Source of the DNA: Spirochaetales bacterium
Lineage (GTDB): Bacteria > Spirochaetota > Spirochaetia > DSM-2461
DNA: 53,264 nucleotides
Assembly: GCA_028532905.1 (NCBI GenBank)
Contig: JAQQAM010000258.1
Location: forward strand, 1 to 53,264
Reading direction: 5' to 3'
Position numbers and translations under genes: made by a program. Of this stretch, positions 17,181 through 25,520 are shown piece by piece (within the stretch, counting starts at the first letter, position 1; each line of letters starts with the position of its first letter). The notes beneath the pieces are model-generated. The model was not told the DNA's origin. It was given only the letters and a program-made list of their open reading frames with translations, and did no database searches.

Positions 17181-17525
17181 TTAATGGATGTAAACTTCGT
17201 CTTTGATGGGGAGCGTTTTTTTCAGTTCCTTCAAAAAGGTCTTGGTGTCTCCCATGGGCTCGTAGAGGTCACAGTCTTCCGTACTTCTTCTGGCTACAGT
17301 GAAATACTTGTAGAACTTCTCTTCTCCCAGTTTCTTCTTCCATTTTCCTGCGTCACAACGTACCCGCAGCTGATACTGGTCATTGTTTCCGGTGCTGGAC
17401 CGGATCAGTTTGCAGTGGATACAGTTGGCACAGTAAATCTTATCTGCAGTTTTTGTTCCTGCATGATCGCCTACCGGAACATCCGGGCTGCTGATTGCGG
17501 GGCTTATGGTTGTGTCTTTGTACAT
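17181..17525 (-). CDS. Hypothetical small cysteine-containing protein
   Basis: 114 residues, unrecognised. No signal peptide. Four Cys residues: YCANCIHCKL gives C-x2-C-x2-C, and RVRCDAGKW and TEDCDLYEP give two more, suggesting a zinc or iron-sulfur binding site. A strong AGGAGGTG lies eight bases before the ATG. It is upstream of the small lipoprotein on the same strand, 109 bases apart. Confidence 0.7.
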   Translation of the reverse strand: MYKDTTISPAISSPDVPVGDHAGTKTADKIYCANCIHCKLIRSSTGNNDQYQLRVRCDAGKWKKKLGEEKFYKYFTVARRSTEDCDLYEPMGDTKTFLKELKKTLPIKDEVYIH

Positions 17526-17658
17526 GGGATGTACACCTCCTGTTGTGCTCTGTTAACAGTTTGTGCTGTCTCTTTGATTGTCGGCTCATAACCCCTTAAG
17601 TTTAAGAAAGAACTGACATCTGCTTTTCATTCTCTTTGCTTCGGGTTAAAATCTGCCC

Positions 17659-18363
17659 ATGATTGCAGCTGTTGTTAATGCCCTGGCTATCCTCTTCGGT
17701 TCTCTTCTGGGTTTAATCCTGAAAGGGAAAATCCATGACAAATATGAGAATGTCGTCTTTACCGCTCTGGGTGTTTTTACCCTGCTTCTGGGTATCTCAA
17801 TGGCTCAGGAAGAGTGCAACGCCCTGTATATGGTCTTTTCTCTGGTGGTCGGCGGTCTTCTGGGAACCTGGATGGGACTGGAAGATCTGGTTCTGAAACT
17901 GGGAGAGTGGCTTAAAAAGAAACTCCCCCCGTCCATGAGAGAAGGTCAGTTCGCCATGGGGTTTCTGGATGCCACGGTTCTGTTCTGTGTGGGAGCCATG
18001 ACCATAGTCGGTTCCTTCAAGGCGGGTATTGAAAAGGACTATCAGCTGATTTTCCTGAAGTCTGTAATGGACGGTTCGGTTTCTGTTCTGCTGGCGGCTG
18101 TCATGGGCTGGGGTGTGGCCTTTTCAGCTGTCTCGGTACTTCTTGTGCAGGGAGCCCTGACCATTCTCTCCACCTGGGTGGCCCCCTATGTGGACGAGGC
18201 TATGATTCAGGCGGTTTCGGCTGTGGGAGGCTGTCTGATTATGATGATTGGGATTAACCTCCTGAAACTGAAAAAAATTAAAACCGCCAATTTTATACCG
18301 GCGATTATTCTGATCATTCTGTTTCAGATTGCCGATCCCTATATGGCCCACCTGGTTTCCTGA
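17659..18363 (+). CDS. DUF554 family inner-membrane protein
   Basis: 234 residues, about six to seven membrane helices, matching DUF554 (YdfK-like) proteins throughout: start MIAAVVNALAILFGSLLGL, then a middle FCVGAMTIVGSF and C-terminal GGCLIMMIGINLLKLKKIK. Function of the family is not established; a transporter is often supposed. No clear Shine-Dalgarno is seen. Convergent with the glycogen phosphorylase gene, 17 bases apart. Confidence 0.87.
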   Translation: MIAAVVNALAILFGSLLGLILKGKIHDKYENVVFTALGVFTLLLGISMAQEECNALYMVFSLVVGGLLGTWMGLEDLVLKLGEWLKKKLPPSMREGQFAMGFLDATVLFCVGAMTIVGSFKAGIEKDYQLIFLKSVMDGSVSVLLAAVMGWGVAFSAVSVLLVQGALTILSTWVAPYVDEAMIQAVSAVGGCLIMMIGINLLKLKKIKTANFIPAIILIILFQIADPYMAHLVS

Positions 18364-18380
18364 GCTTCGGCTAAAGGGAT

Positions 18381-20741
18381 TCAGTCCCGGGGGGTGAGCC
18401 GCCAGATCTCCTGTGCATATTCAGTGATGGTTCTGTCGGATGAGAATATCCCCGATGCAGCGATATTCCGGAGGCTTTTCAGGTTCCAGTCCTGCTCTTT
18501 CGTATAGACCTCTTCCGTTTCACGAACCTTTTTGTAATGGGATTCAATCTCCGGCAGGACAAGGTAGGGATCTTCCTGCAGCAGGTGATCCAGCAGGAGC
18601 CTCAGTGCAGAGGGGTCTCCCAGAATTCCCTGGTCCAGAGCCTCGGTGAGCCGTTTCACAAAGGGGCTGTTTTCAACAAATCCCCGGGGAGCATAGTCTT
18701 TCCGGAAGGCGTTTATCTCTTCGGTTTTCATTCCGAAGGGGAAGTTGTTCTCTTCTCCTGCAGCCTGGAAAATCTCAATATTGGCACCGTCATGGGTTCC
18801 CAGAGTCAGGGCGCCGTTCATCATAAACTTCATATTGCCCGTTCCGGAGGCCTCTTTTCCGGCGGTTGAAATCTGCTGAGACAGTTCTGAGGCAGGAAAA
18901 ATTTTCTGTGCCATACTCACATTGTATCCGGGCAGGAAATGTAGGGAGAGTCTGTCAGTACAGGCCGGGTCCTTGTTGACGGTCTCTGACAGTCTGCCGC
19001 AGAAATAGATGACCTCTTTGGCCATCACATATCCGGGAGCCGCTTTGCCCCCCAGCAGGAAACTGTGATGTACGGAGCCGGTATCCCTTCCGTCTTTAAT
19101 GTCCATATAAAGGGCCAGTACAGTAAAAAGATTCAGGAGCTGTCTTTTATACTCATGAATTCTTTTGACCTGAAAATCCAGGAGGGAATGGGGATTCAGG
19201 TTTATCCCTTTCTCCTGCCGGAGCCAGCGGCAGAAGTCCTGTTTATTGGCAGCCTTAATCTCGGCCAGCCTGTCGCTTATGCTGTCTTCTTCCTTCTCCT
19301 TCAGCTCACTGAGCCGGGAGGGCTCGGTCTGCCAGCCTGTCCCGATCAGTTCATTGATCAGAGTACTGAGACGGGGGTTGCAGTCCATCAGCCAGCGCCG
19401 GTGGGTGATGCCGTTGGTTTTGTTGTTGAAGCGTTCCGGGTACAGGGCATACCAGTCTTTCAGTACCGTCTCTGTGAGAAGCCGGGAATGGAGCGCGGCC
19501 ACACCGTTGACGGAGAAACTGCCGTGAACCGCCAGAGCCGCCATATGCACCGTATCCTGTGAAATGATCCGGGGAGCATCCGGATTCTGCTCCAGACGCC
19601 TTTGAATCTCTTCGATGATCATCATTATTCTGGGAAACAGATCCCTTATATAGGAGACAGGCCACTTTTCAAGGGCTTCTTCCAGTACCGTATGGTTTGT
19701 GTAGGCAAAGCTGCGGCGGCAGATATCCCAGGCATCCTCCCAGCTGAGCCCTTCCCGGTCAATCAGCAGGCGCATCAGCTCGGGGATGGCCAGAACCGGA
19801 TGGGTATCGTTCAGCTGGATCACCGCAGTTTCAGGAAACTCCTGCCAGGAGCCGCCGCCATTAGCTTTGAAGCTGCTCATTATATCCTGGAGAGAGGCGG
19901 ATACGAAAAAATACTGCTGCTTCAGGCGCAGCTTTTTCCCTTTTTCTCCCTGATCTCCGGGATAGAGAACGGCTGTAAGGGATGCGGCTGCATTGACTGA
20001 GCCCCAGGCTTCGGCATGGTGTTCCGCATTGAACAGGTCCAGATTAAAGCCCTGGGGGGATTCGGCTTTCCAGAGGCGGAGGGGGTGGACTCTGTCGCTG
20101 ATTGTGGAACTGACGGGGTAGTCTACAGGAACGGCTATCACTGTTTCTGCGGGTTTCTGATGAAACTGGAGCTCTCCGTTTTCCTTGCAGCTGACATCCA
20201 CAGTACCGCCGAAGGGAATCAGATAACCCGTATTCCGGTCTTCCGTTCCCCACAGGTCATTGTGGCGCCAGTCATCTGCCTGTTCTATCTGTCTGTGGTT
20301 TTTTATCTGCTGCCGGAAGAGCCCGAAGCGATAGCAGATCCCGTAACCGGTGGCCGGAAGATCCAGATGAACCAGAGAATCCATAAAACAGGAGGCCAGT
20401 CGTCCCAGGCCGCCGTTGCCCAGCCCCGGGTCCAGCTCTTCCTCCAGTATCTGTTCCAGTTCCAGACCGTGTGAGGCGGCCAGACGGAGTACCTCTTCCC
20501 GGATGCCCAGGGCCTTCAGGTTCTGATCCAGCAGGCGGCCGGTCAAATATTCGGCGGAAAAATAATAGACCCGTCTGGTTTTGTCCCTGTTGTCTTTCAG
20601 AAGGGTCTTCTCTCTCCGGAGATTCATCTCTCTGGAAACAAAGGGAGAGAGGATGCCGAGAAATCCTGCCGAATTCAGCTTCTCTTCATGGAAATTGAGG
20701 AGACGTTCCAGCTGTTCAACAAGGACTTCAGGACCGGTCAT
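18381..20741 (-). CDS. glgP: Glycogen/maltodextrin phosphorylase
   Basis: 786 residues, a full-length GT35 phosphorylase that releases glucose-1-phosphate from alpha-1,4-glucan using phosphate and PLP. The PLP-lysine motif EASGTGNMKFMMNGALTLGT is intact, as are the N-terminal YFSAEYLTGRLL, the GNGGLGRLASCF loop and VIQLNDTHPVLAIPELMR. Located in the cytoplasm; mobilises storage glycogen or imported maltodextrin. The gene begins 5 bases after the homoserine dehydrogenase stop on the same strand and lacks a strong Shine-Dalgarno, so translation is probably coupled. No other glycogen genes are near. Confidence 0.96.
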   Translation of the reverse strand: MTGPEVLVEQLERLLNFHEEKLNSAGFLGILSPFVSREMNLRREKTLLKDNRDKTRRVYYFSAEYLTGRLLDQNLKALGIREEVLRLAASHGLELEQILEEELDPGLGNGGLGRLASCFMDSLVHLDLPATGYGICYRFGLFRQQIKNHRQIEQADDWRHNDLWGTEDRNTGYLIPFGGTVDVSCKENGELQFHQKPAETVIAVPVDYPVSSTISDRVHPLRLWKAESPQGFNLDLFNAEHHAEAWGSVNAAASLTAVLYPGDQGEKGKKLRLKQQYFFVSASLQDIMSSFKANGGGSWQEFPETAVIQLNDTHPVLAIPELMRLLIDREGLSWEDAWDICRRSFAYTNHTVLEEALEKWPVSYIRDLFPRIMMIIEEIQRRLEQNPDAPRIISQDTVHMAALAVHGSFSVNGVAALHSRLLTETVLKDWYALYPERFNNKTNGITHRRWLMDCNPRLSTLINELIGTGWQTEPSRLSELKEKEEDSISDRLAEIKAANKQDFCRWLRQEKGINLNPHSLLDFQVKRIHEYKRQLLNLFTVLALYMDIKDGRDTGSVHHSFLLGGKAAPGYVMAKEVIYFCGRLSETVNKDPACTDRLSLHFLPGYNVSMAQKIFPASELSQQISTAGKEASGTGNMKFMMNGALTLGTHDGANIEIFQAAGEENNFPFGMKTEEINAFRKDYAPRGFVENSPFVKRLTEALDQGILGDPSALRLLLDHLLQEDPYLVLPEIESHYKKVRETEEVYTKEQDWNLKSLRNIAASGIFSSDRTITEYAQEIWRLTPRD

Positions 20742-20746
20742 ACTGG

Positions 20747-22066
20747 TCAGATTACCTGCTCGGGGTGTTCCTCGATAATACGGATCATAAAGGGCGTCTC
20801 CATGACTTCCTCCAGTTTCTCAATGGCAGCAAGTGCTTTGAGCATGTCACCTTCACGGGCTTCGTGGGTGGTCATGACCAGAGGAATCGTCTCAGAGGTT
20901 TCTTCTCTCTGCAGCAGGGCTGTGATGCTGATGTTGTATTCGCTGAGGAGGGAGCTGATCCGGGCTACCGTGCCGGATCTGTCTTTCACCATAAACCGGA
21001 GATAGTAACGGCTTGAAATGTCAGCCGGGGGAAGCTGCCGGGCTTCTTCTGTCTGATCAGGCCAGAAATTGAGAGTTTCAAAGGCCTTGGGGGTAATCTC
21101 CAGGGCAGTGGCAATTATATCGGCGACCACAGCCGATGCTGTGGGAGAACTTCCAGCTCCCCGTCCCATATACATGGTGTGTCCGACGGCGTGTCCGTAG
21201 ACGCTTACGGCATTGAAGGCTCCCGATACCCGGGCCAGAGGGTGGGATGTATGGAGGAAACAGGGGGAGACGCTGAAAGCCAGACCCTTGTCTGTTTTTC
21301 TGGCAACAGCCAGAAGCTTCATAATATAGCCCAGCTCCTTGCCGGTTTCCACATCATAGAGGTCCAGTGTATCAATTCCCTGAACCGGAATGGTATCCAG
21401 ATTAACCCGTTCCCCGAAGGCCAGAGATCCCAGAATGGTCAACTTGTGGGCTGAATCCATACCTGTCACATCCAGAGTCGGATCAGCCTCGGCCAGACCG
21501 GCTTTCTGGGCTGACTGAAGAGCGCTCTTATAGCTCTGTCCCTTTTCACTCATCTCGGTGAGAATGTGGTTGCATGTTCCGTTGACAATACCGAACATGG
21601 CTTCAATTCTGTTGGCCAGAAGCCCGTCTGTCAGGGCTTTGACAATGGGGATGCCCCCTCCGCAGCTGGCTTCAAAACCGATGCTGACCTTTTCCTGTCT
21701 GGCCAGTGCAAAGAGTTCCGGCCCGTAGTGGGCCAGAAGAGCCTTGTTGGCTGTTACAACATGCTTGCCGGCTTCCAGAGCCTTGGTCATTATTTTTTTG
21801 GCTACCGTCAGGCCGCCGATGAGTTCTACAACGAGAAACACGTCGGGGTCGGCAATAACCTTGTTGAAATCTTCTTCATACAGATCTTCAGGTATCCCGA
21901 TGGACCGGGCGTTGTCGAAGTTTTTGTCTACTACATATTTGAGGTAAAAGGGGATGCCTGTTCTCTTCTGCAGGTACTCAATGTCTTCGGTCAGAACACG
22001 GGCTGTTCCTCCGCCGACTATTCCGCAACCTACAAGTGCAACACCAAATTTACCCTCATTTACCAT
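20747..22066 (-). CDS. hom: Homoserine dehydrogenase with ACT domain
   Basis: 439 residues. The N-terminal Rossmann fold has the dinucleotide motif GCGIVGGGTARVL. The central catalytic region includes VVTANKALLAHYG, GFEASCGGGIPIVKAL and ADPTLDVTGMDSAHKL. The C-terminal 80 residues are an ACT domain (YYLRFMVKDRSGTVARISSL), normally the threonine-feedback site. It reduces aspartate semialdehyde to homoserine in threonine, methionine and isoleucine synthesis. AGGAG precedes the ATG, and a promoter is visible upstream. Forms a two-gene unit with glgP, an unusual pairing. Confidence 0.96.
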   Translation of the reverse strand: MVNEGKFGVALVGCGIVGGGTARVLTEDIEYLQKRTGIPFYLKYVVDKNFDNARSIGIPEDLYEEDFNKVIADPDVFLVVELIGGLTVAKKIMTKALEAGKHVVTANKALLAHYGPELFALARQEKVSIGFEASCGGGIPIVKALTDGLLANRIEAMFGIVNGTCNHILTEMSEKGQSYKSALQSAQKAGLAEADPTLDVTGMDSAHKLTILGSLAFGERVNLDTIPVQGIDTLDLYDVETGKELGYIMKLLAVARKTDKGLAFSVSPCFLHTSHPLARVSGAFNAVSVYGHAVGHTMYMGRGAGSSPTASAVVADIIATALEITPKAFETLNFWPDQTEEARQLPPADISSRYYLRFMVKDRSGTVARISSLLSEYNISITALLQREETSETIPLVMTTHEAREGDMLKALAAIEKLEEVMETPFMIRIIEEHPEQVI

Positions 22067-22098
22067 CTTTTCACTCCTGAAATCTTTCTCATAAGAAC

Positions 22099-22126
22099 TT
22101 TATATATACTTATGCAGGATTATCAA
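22099..22126 (-). promoter_or_regulatory. Candidate promoter of hom-glgP
   Basis: On the minus strand TTGATA (22126-22121) and TATAAA (22104-22099) are separated by 16 bases, about 33 bases upstream of the hom start codon. Confidence 0.5.
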
Positions 22127-22332
22127 ATATGAAGGCTTTTTATTCAAGAGTGTTTCTCTATGGGAATAATGTTCCCGTAATTTCCGGGGGGGGATGGATA
22201 ATAAAGGGAAATGGATTACAATATATTATGAATGGAGACAGGCTCTTCCGTTTCGCAGATTACAGACCTGACGGTCTGATTTTACCAACTCTGGAGCCCC
22301 GAACCGGCTTCAGTCCTATAGGAGTATAAACA

Positions 22333-22926
22333 ATGAAAAGACTTCTGATTCTGATCCTGGCTGCTGTATCTCTGGCCGGATGTTCATCTACCAAAGTAAC
22401 CAGAACTTCTTCTGACGAAGTGATCGATTTAAGCGGACGCTGGAATGATACAGACTCCAGACTGACTGCAGAAGAGATTGTTTCCGACTGTCTGTCCCGT
22501 CCCTGGATTGATGATTTTTTGGCGGCAAACGGTGAGAAACCTGTTGTCATCGTCGGCACTATCAGAAACAAGAGTTCCGAGCATATCGAAGTGCTCACAT
22601 TTGTGAAGGATATTGAAAGAGAGCTGATCAACAGCGGCAGAGTCCGTTTTGTTGCCAGCAAAGTCGAACGGGAAGAGGTTCGGGAAGAGCGGGAAGACCA
22701 GCAGTCCAACGCCACCGAAGAAACGGCCAAAGCTCTGGCCGCCGAAACCGGTGCCGACTATATGATGCAGGGTGTTATTACTTCAATCACCGATGCGGTT
22801 GACGGAAAAAGAGTCATCCGGTACCAGGTCAGCATGGAGCTGGTTCACCTGCAGACAAATGAAAAAGCCTGGATTGGATCCAATGAGGTAAGAAAGTTCA
22901 TCAAACAGTCCAAATCCAAATGGTAA
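22333..22926 (+). CDS. LpoB-family (penicillin-binding protein activator) lipoprotein
   Basis: 197 residues. Lipoprotein signal with lipobox LAGC (Cys17). The mature part matches the LpoB family: PVVIVGTIRNKSSEHIEVLT, the ERELINSGRVRFVAS strand-helix, and ETGADYMMQGVITSITD. In enterobacteria LpoB is an outer-membrane lipoprotein that activates PBP1B, but family members outside that group are mostly uncharacterised and no penicillin-binding protein is in this window. AGGAG overlaps the region just before the ATG. First gene of a three-lipoprotein cassette, 6 bases from the next. Confidence 0.88.
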   Translation: MKRLLILILAAVSLAGCSSTKVTRTSSDEVIDLSGRWNDTDSRLTAEEIVSDCLSRPWIDDFLAANGEKPVVIVGTIRNKSSEHIEVLTFVKDIERELINSGRVRFVASKVEREEVREEREDQQSNATEETAKALAAETGADYMMQGVITSITDAVDGKRVIRYQVSMELVHLQTNEKAWIGSNEVRKFIKQSKSKW

Positions 22927-22932
22927 GAGGGT

Positions 22933-24348
22933 ATGGCCCTTTTTAAAAACAGAATAAACCAGAGCTTAATACTTGTCTCTCTGTTTTTGATCTCCTCCTG
23001 TGCCAGTACCAGAACCTTTCAGCAGCAGTATGTTGAAGCTTCCGGTGCGGTGGCGGGGAGGGATTTTGCCTCTGCTGCTACGGTAATCGAGTCTCACAAA
23101 GAGAATACCTATAAGCAGAAAGACCGGGTCCTGTACTATCTGGATGTGGGGATGCTGTATCATTATTCGGGTGAATATGAGAAGAGCAATGCCGCTCTGA
23201 CAGAAGCCGAACGGGGCATTGAAGAGTTGTACACAAGCAGCATTTCCCGTGCGGTCACATCCGGTGTTCTCAACGATAATGCACTGGAATATTCGGGTGA
23301 GGACTATGAAGATATCTATCTGAATGTCTTCAAGGGGCTGAATTATATTGCCCTGGGAGATCCGGAATCCGCCATGGTGGAGATCAGACGGGTCCACATC
23401 AAGCTCAACCTTCTTGAGGATAAATACCGCAGTCTGATTGAACAGTACAATGAGTCTTCCGAGGCCGAAGGGCAGATAGAAGCCCGGACCAACCGCTTTC
23501 ACAACGATGTTCTGGCCCGGTATCTGGGGCTTCTGCTGTTCCGCTACGAAAATGATTTTGACGGTGCCAGAATCGAGCAGGATTTTATAAAAGAAGCCTT
23601 CAGAACCCAGAGTCATCTGTATGATTTTAATCTCCCCGAGCTGCCCGATCTGGAATACGACCCGGATATGGCCCGTCTGTCTGTTCTGGCTTTTACCGGG
23701 ATCTCTCCCCGGAAAGTAGCAGAGACTTTTTATCTGGATACAGTCCGGAATGGAGTTTTTATTACCTCTGTCAGTCAGAATGAGGAATATGTCAAATCGG
23801 TAGTGGGGTTCAACTTTCTGCTGATGCCGGGTGTTGAAGCCGGGTACCATTTCAAGTTTGAGTATCCCCGGATGGAGAAGATGAACAGCAAGGTGAACAG
23901 GATTGTTCTGCTGGTGGACGGAGTACCCGTCAGGGAACTGTTCCTTCTGGAGAAGATGGAAAATATCGCCCATGAAATTTTCCTGATCAAACAGCCCCTG
24001 GTTATCGGTAAATCCATTCTGAGAACGGTTGCCAAGGGTATTTTAAAGGAATCGGGAAAGAACGCTGTCAAGGAATCCATGAGCGATGATGCGGGGGGTA
24101 TGGTTCTGGGAATGCTGATCGGTATCGCCGCGGATGTCGCTGTGGATGCCACTGAAAATGCAGACCTGAGAATTTCCCAGTATTTTCCTGCCTATGCCCA
24201 TGGTGTCGATTTTGATCTTCCTCCCGGTGAGCACCATATAAGTATTGAATACTATAAAGACAATAAGCTGGTTTACTCAGATGACCGGGGAATGATGCAG
24301 CTGGAAGCGGGAGAATTGAATTTTATTGAATCTTATGTGCTGGAATAG
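22933..24348 (+). CDS. COG3014-family TPR-like lipoprotein
   Basis: 471 residues. Lipobox ISSC (Cys23). The N-terminal half has TPR-like helical repeats (YYLDVGMLYHYSGEYEKSN; EDIYLNVFKGLNYIALGDPE). The C-terminal half is beta-rich (RIVLLVDGVPVRELFLLEKM) with a Gly/Ala-rich hydrophobic stretch (MVLGMLIGIAADVAVDA) and a final FDLPPGEHHISIEYYKDNK strand pair. This layout fits the COG3014 family of uncharacterised lipoproteins that occur beside LpoB and LPP20 genes. An envelope function is inferred from neighbours. Confidence 0.82.
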   Translation: MALFKNRINQSLILVSLFLISSCASTRTFQQQYVEASGAVAGRDFASAATVIESHKENTYKQKDRVLYYLDVGMLYHYSGEYEKSNAALTEAERGIEELYTSSISRAVTSGVLNDNALEYSGEDYEDIYLNVFKGLNYIALGDPESAMVEIRRVHIKLNLLEDKYRSLIEQYNESSEAEGQIEARTNRFHNDVLARYLGLLLFRYENDFDGARIEQDFIKEAFRTQSHLYDFNLPELPDLEYDPDMARLSVLAFTGISPRKVAETFYLDTVRNGVFITSVSQNEEYVKSVVGFNFLLMPGVEAGYHFKFEYPRMEKMNSKVNRIVLLVDGVPVRELFLLEKMENIAHEIFLIKQPLVIGKSILRTVAKGILKESGKNAVKESMSDDAGGMVLGMLIGIAADVAVDATENADLRISQYFPAYAHGVDFDLPPGEHHISIEYYKDNKLVYSDDRGMMQLEAGELNFIESYVLE

Positions 24349-24395
24349 AACCGGTCAACTGTTCTATTGAGAGTAAGAAGACAGGGGAGTTGTTT

Positions 24396-25439
24396 ATGAA
24401 ACCGAAATTTATTTTGCTAGCGGTGCTGCTGCCGCTTTTTGTGATGTCCTGTGCCTCCTCAGGGAGTTCGGCAGAACGTTCCGGCGGGAAGAAACCGTCC
24501 TGGGTGGATGATAAACACTCCCAGTATCCCAATGAAAAGTACCTTGTGGAGATCGGCGAAGGGAATTCTCTGAAAAGTGCCAAGCAGGACGGTCAGGCCT
24601 CTCTGGCCAGAATCTTCAGAACGACCATAATCGTAGACAGTACGGTAAGCACACGGTATGAGGATCTGTCCGACGGCGAAACGATTCTTGAATCACGTAT
24701 GAATACAACCGCTGATGAGTCGATCACACAGCTCTCGGATGAAACTCTGATCAATGTCCATTTTGCCGAGTCCTGGACAAGTGATATGGGCAAGGTCTAT
24801 GTCATTGCCTATATCGACAGAATGGAAACAGCCAACATTTACAGGCAGCGTATTGATCAGGACGGGATGACAACTGATTCCTTTATAAGGAAATCGGCCC
24901 GGCAGAGTGATCTGCTCAGACGATACGGTTTTCTGGATGCCGCCATGGTTCTGGATCAGAAAATCCAATCCATGAGAGAACAGCTGGAAATCATCTATCA
25001 GCCCTTTGCCCGGGCGGTCATGCTTCCCTACGATCCGGCAGAACTCCGTTCCCGGTATGCAGACACAGCCGAGCAGATGCAGTTCTCCGTCTCCATAGAG
25101 GGAGACCGGGATGGCAAGGTTGCTTCTGTGGTTTCCCAGGTTCTGACAGACCGGGGATTTACCATCAGCAGCAACGGCTCCAGCCTCTCTGTTACCGGCA
25201 GGGTTCAGATGGAAGAGGTCACACTGGATAACAAATATGAAAATCTGCGCTGGACCCTTTTTCTGGAGATGAGAAATGAAGCCGGAGACATCGTAGTTTC
25301 CATGGATGAGAAGAAACGGGAATCAGCCATCTCCCTTCAGGAGGCCGAATCCAGAGCCTACCGCTCCATGGAAGAGGTTATGAACAAGACTTTCCTGAGA
25401 GGTCTGGAAGATTATTTTGACAGCTTCGCCATGGATTGA
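24396..25439 (+). CDS. LPP20-family lipoprotein
   Basis: 347 residues. The start at 24396 is supported by GGGGAG; the upstream in-frame TTG is not used. Lipobox MSC (Cys19). The LPP20 core is GGKKPSWVDDKHSQYP, then LVEIGEGNSLKSAKQDGQAS. A second domain follows (MQFSVSIEGDRDGKVASVVS). LPP20 proteins include the Helicobacter antigen and the flagellar outer-membrane proteins FlgP and related factors. Third gene of the cassette, 47 bases after the COG3014 gene. Whether it is flagellar or cell-wall related cannot be told from sequence. Confidence 0.82.
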   Translation: MKPKFILLAVLLPLFVMSCASSGSSAERSGGKKPSWVDDKHSQYPNEKYLVEIGEGNSLKSAKQDGQASLARIFRTTIIVDSTVSTRYEDLSDGETILESRMNTTADESITQLSDETLINVHFAESWTSDMGKVYVIAYIDRMETANIYRQRIDQDGMTTDSFIRKSARQSDLLRRYGFLDAAMVLDQKIQSMREQLEIIYQPFARAVMLPYDPAELRSRYADTAEQMQFSVSIEGDRDGKVASVVSQVLTDRGFTISSNGSSLSVTGRVQMEEVTLDNKYENLRWTLFLEMRNEAGDIVVSMDEKKRESAISLQEAESRAYRSMEEVMNKTFLRGLEDYFDSFAMD

Positions 25440-25473
25440 CCTGCTTTATTCAATTTGACAATTTCATCAAAGC

Positions 25474-25509
25474 ATAAAAAAAAGACCCGGCAGCGGGTCT
25501 TTTTTTATG
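25474..25509. terminator. Bidirectional rho-independent terminator
   Basis: AGACCCG, GCAG loop, CGGGTCT, flanked by an A-run on the left and a T-run on the right that extend the pairing. It serves both the LPP20 gene and the convergent LysM gene. Confidence 0.9.
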
Positions 25510-25520
25510 TGCTTCGGTGT

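Noticed and set aside
22129-22329. Possible 66-codon plus-strand gene before the LpoB-family gene
   Set aside because: It ends across the ribosome-binding site of the next gene, lacks its own Shine-Dalgarno, contains the G8 run and shows no recognisable protein pattern; more likely promoter and leader DNA.
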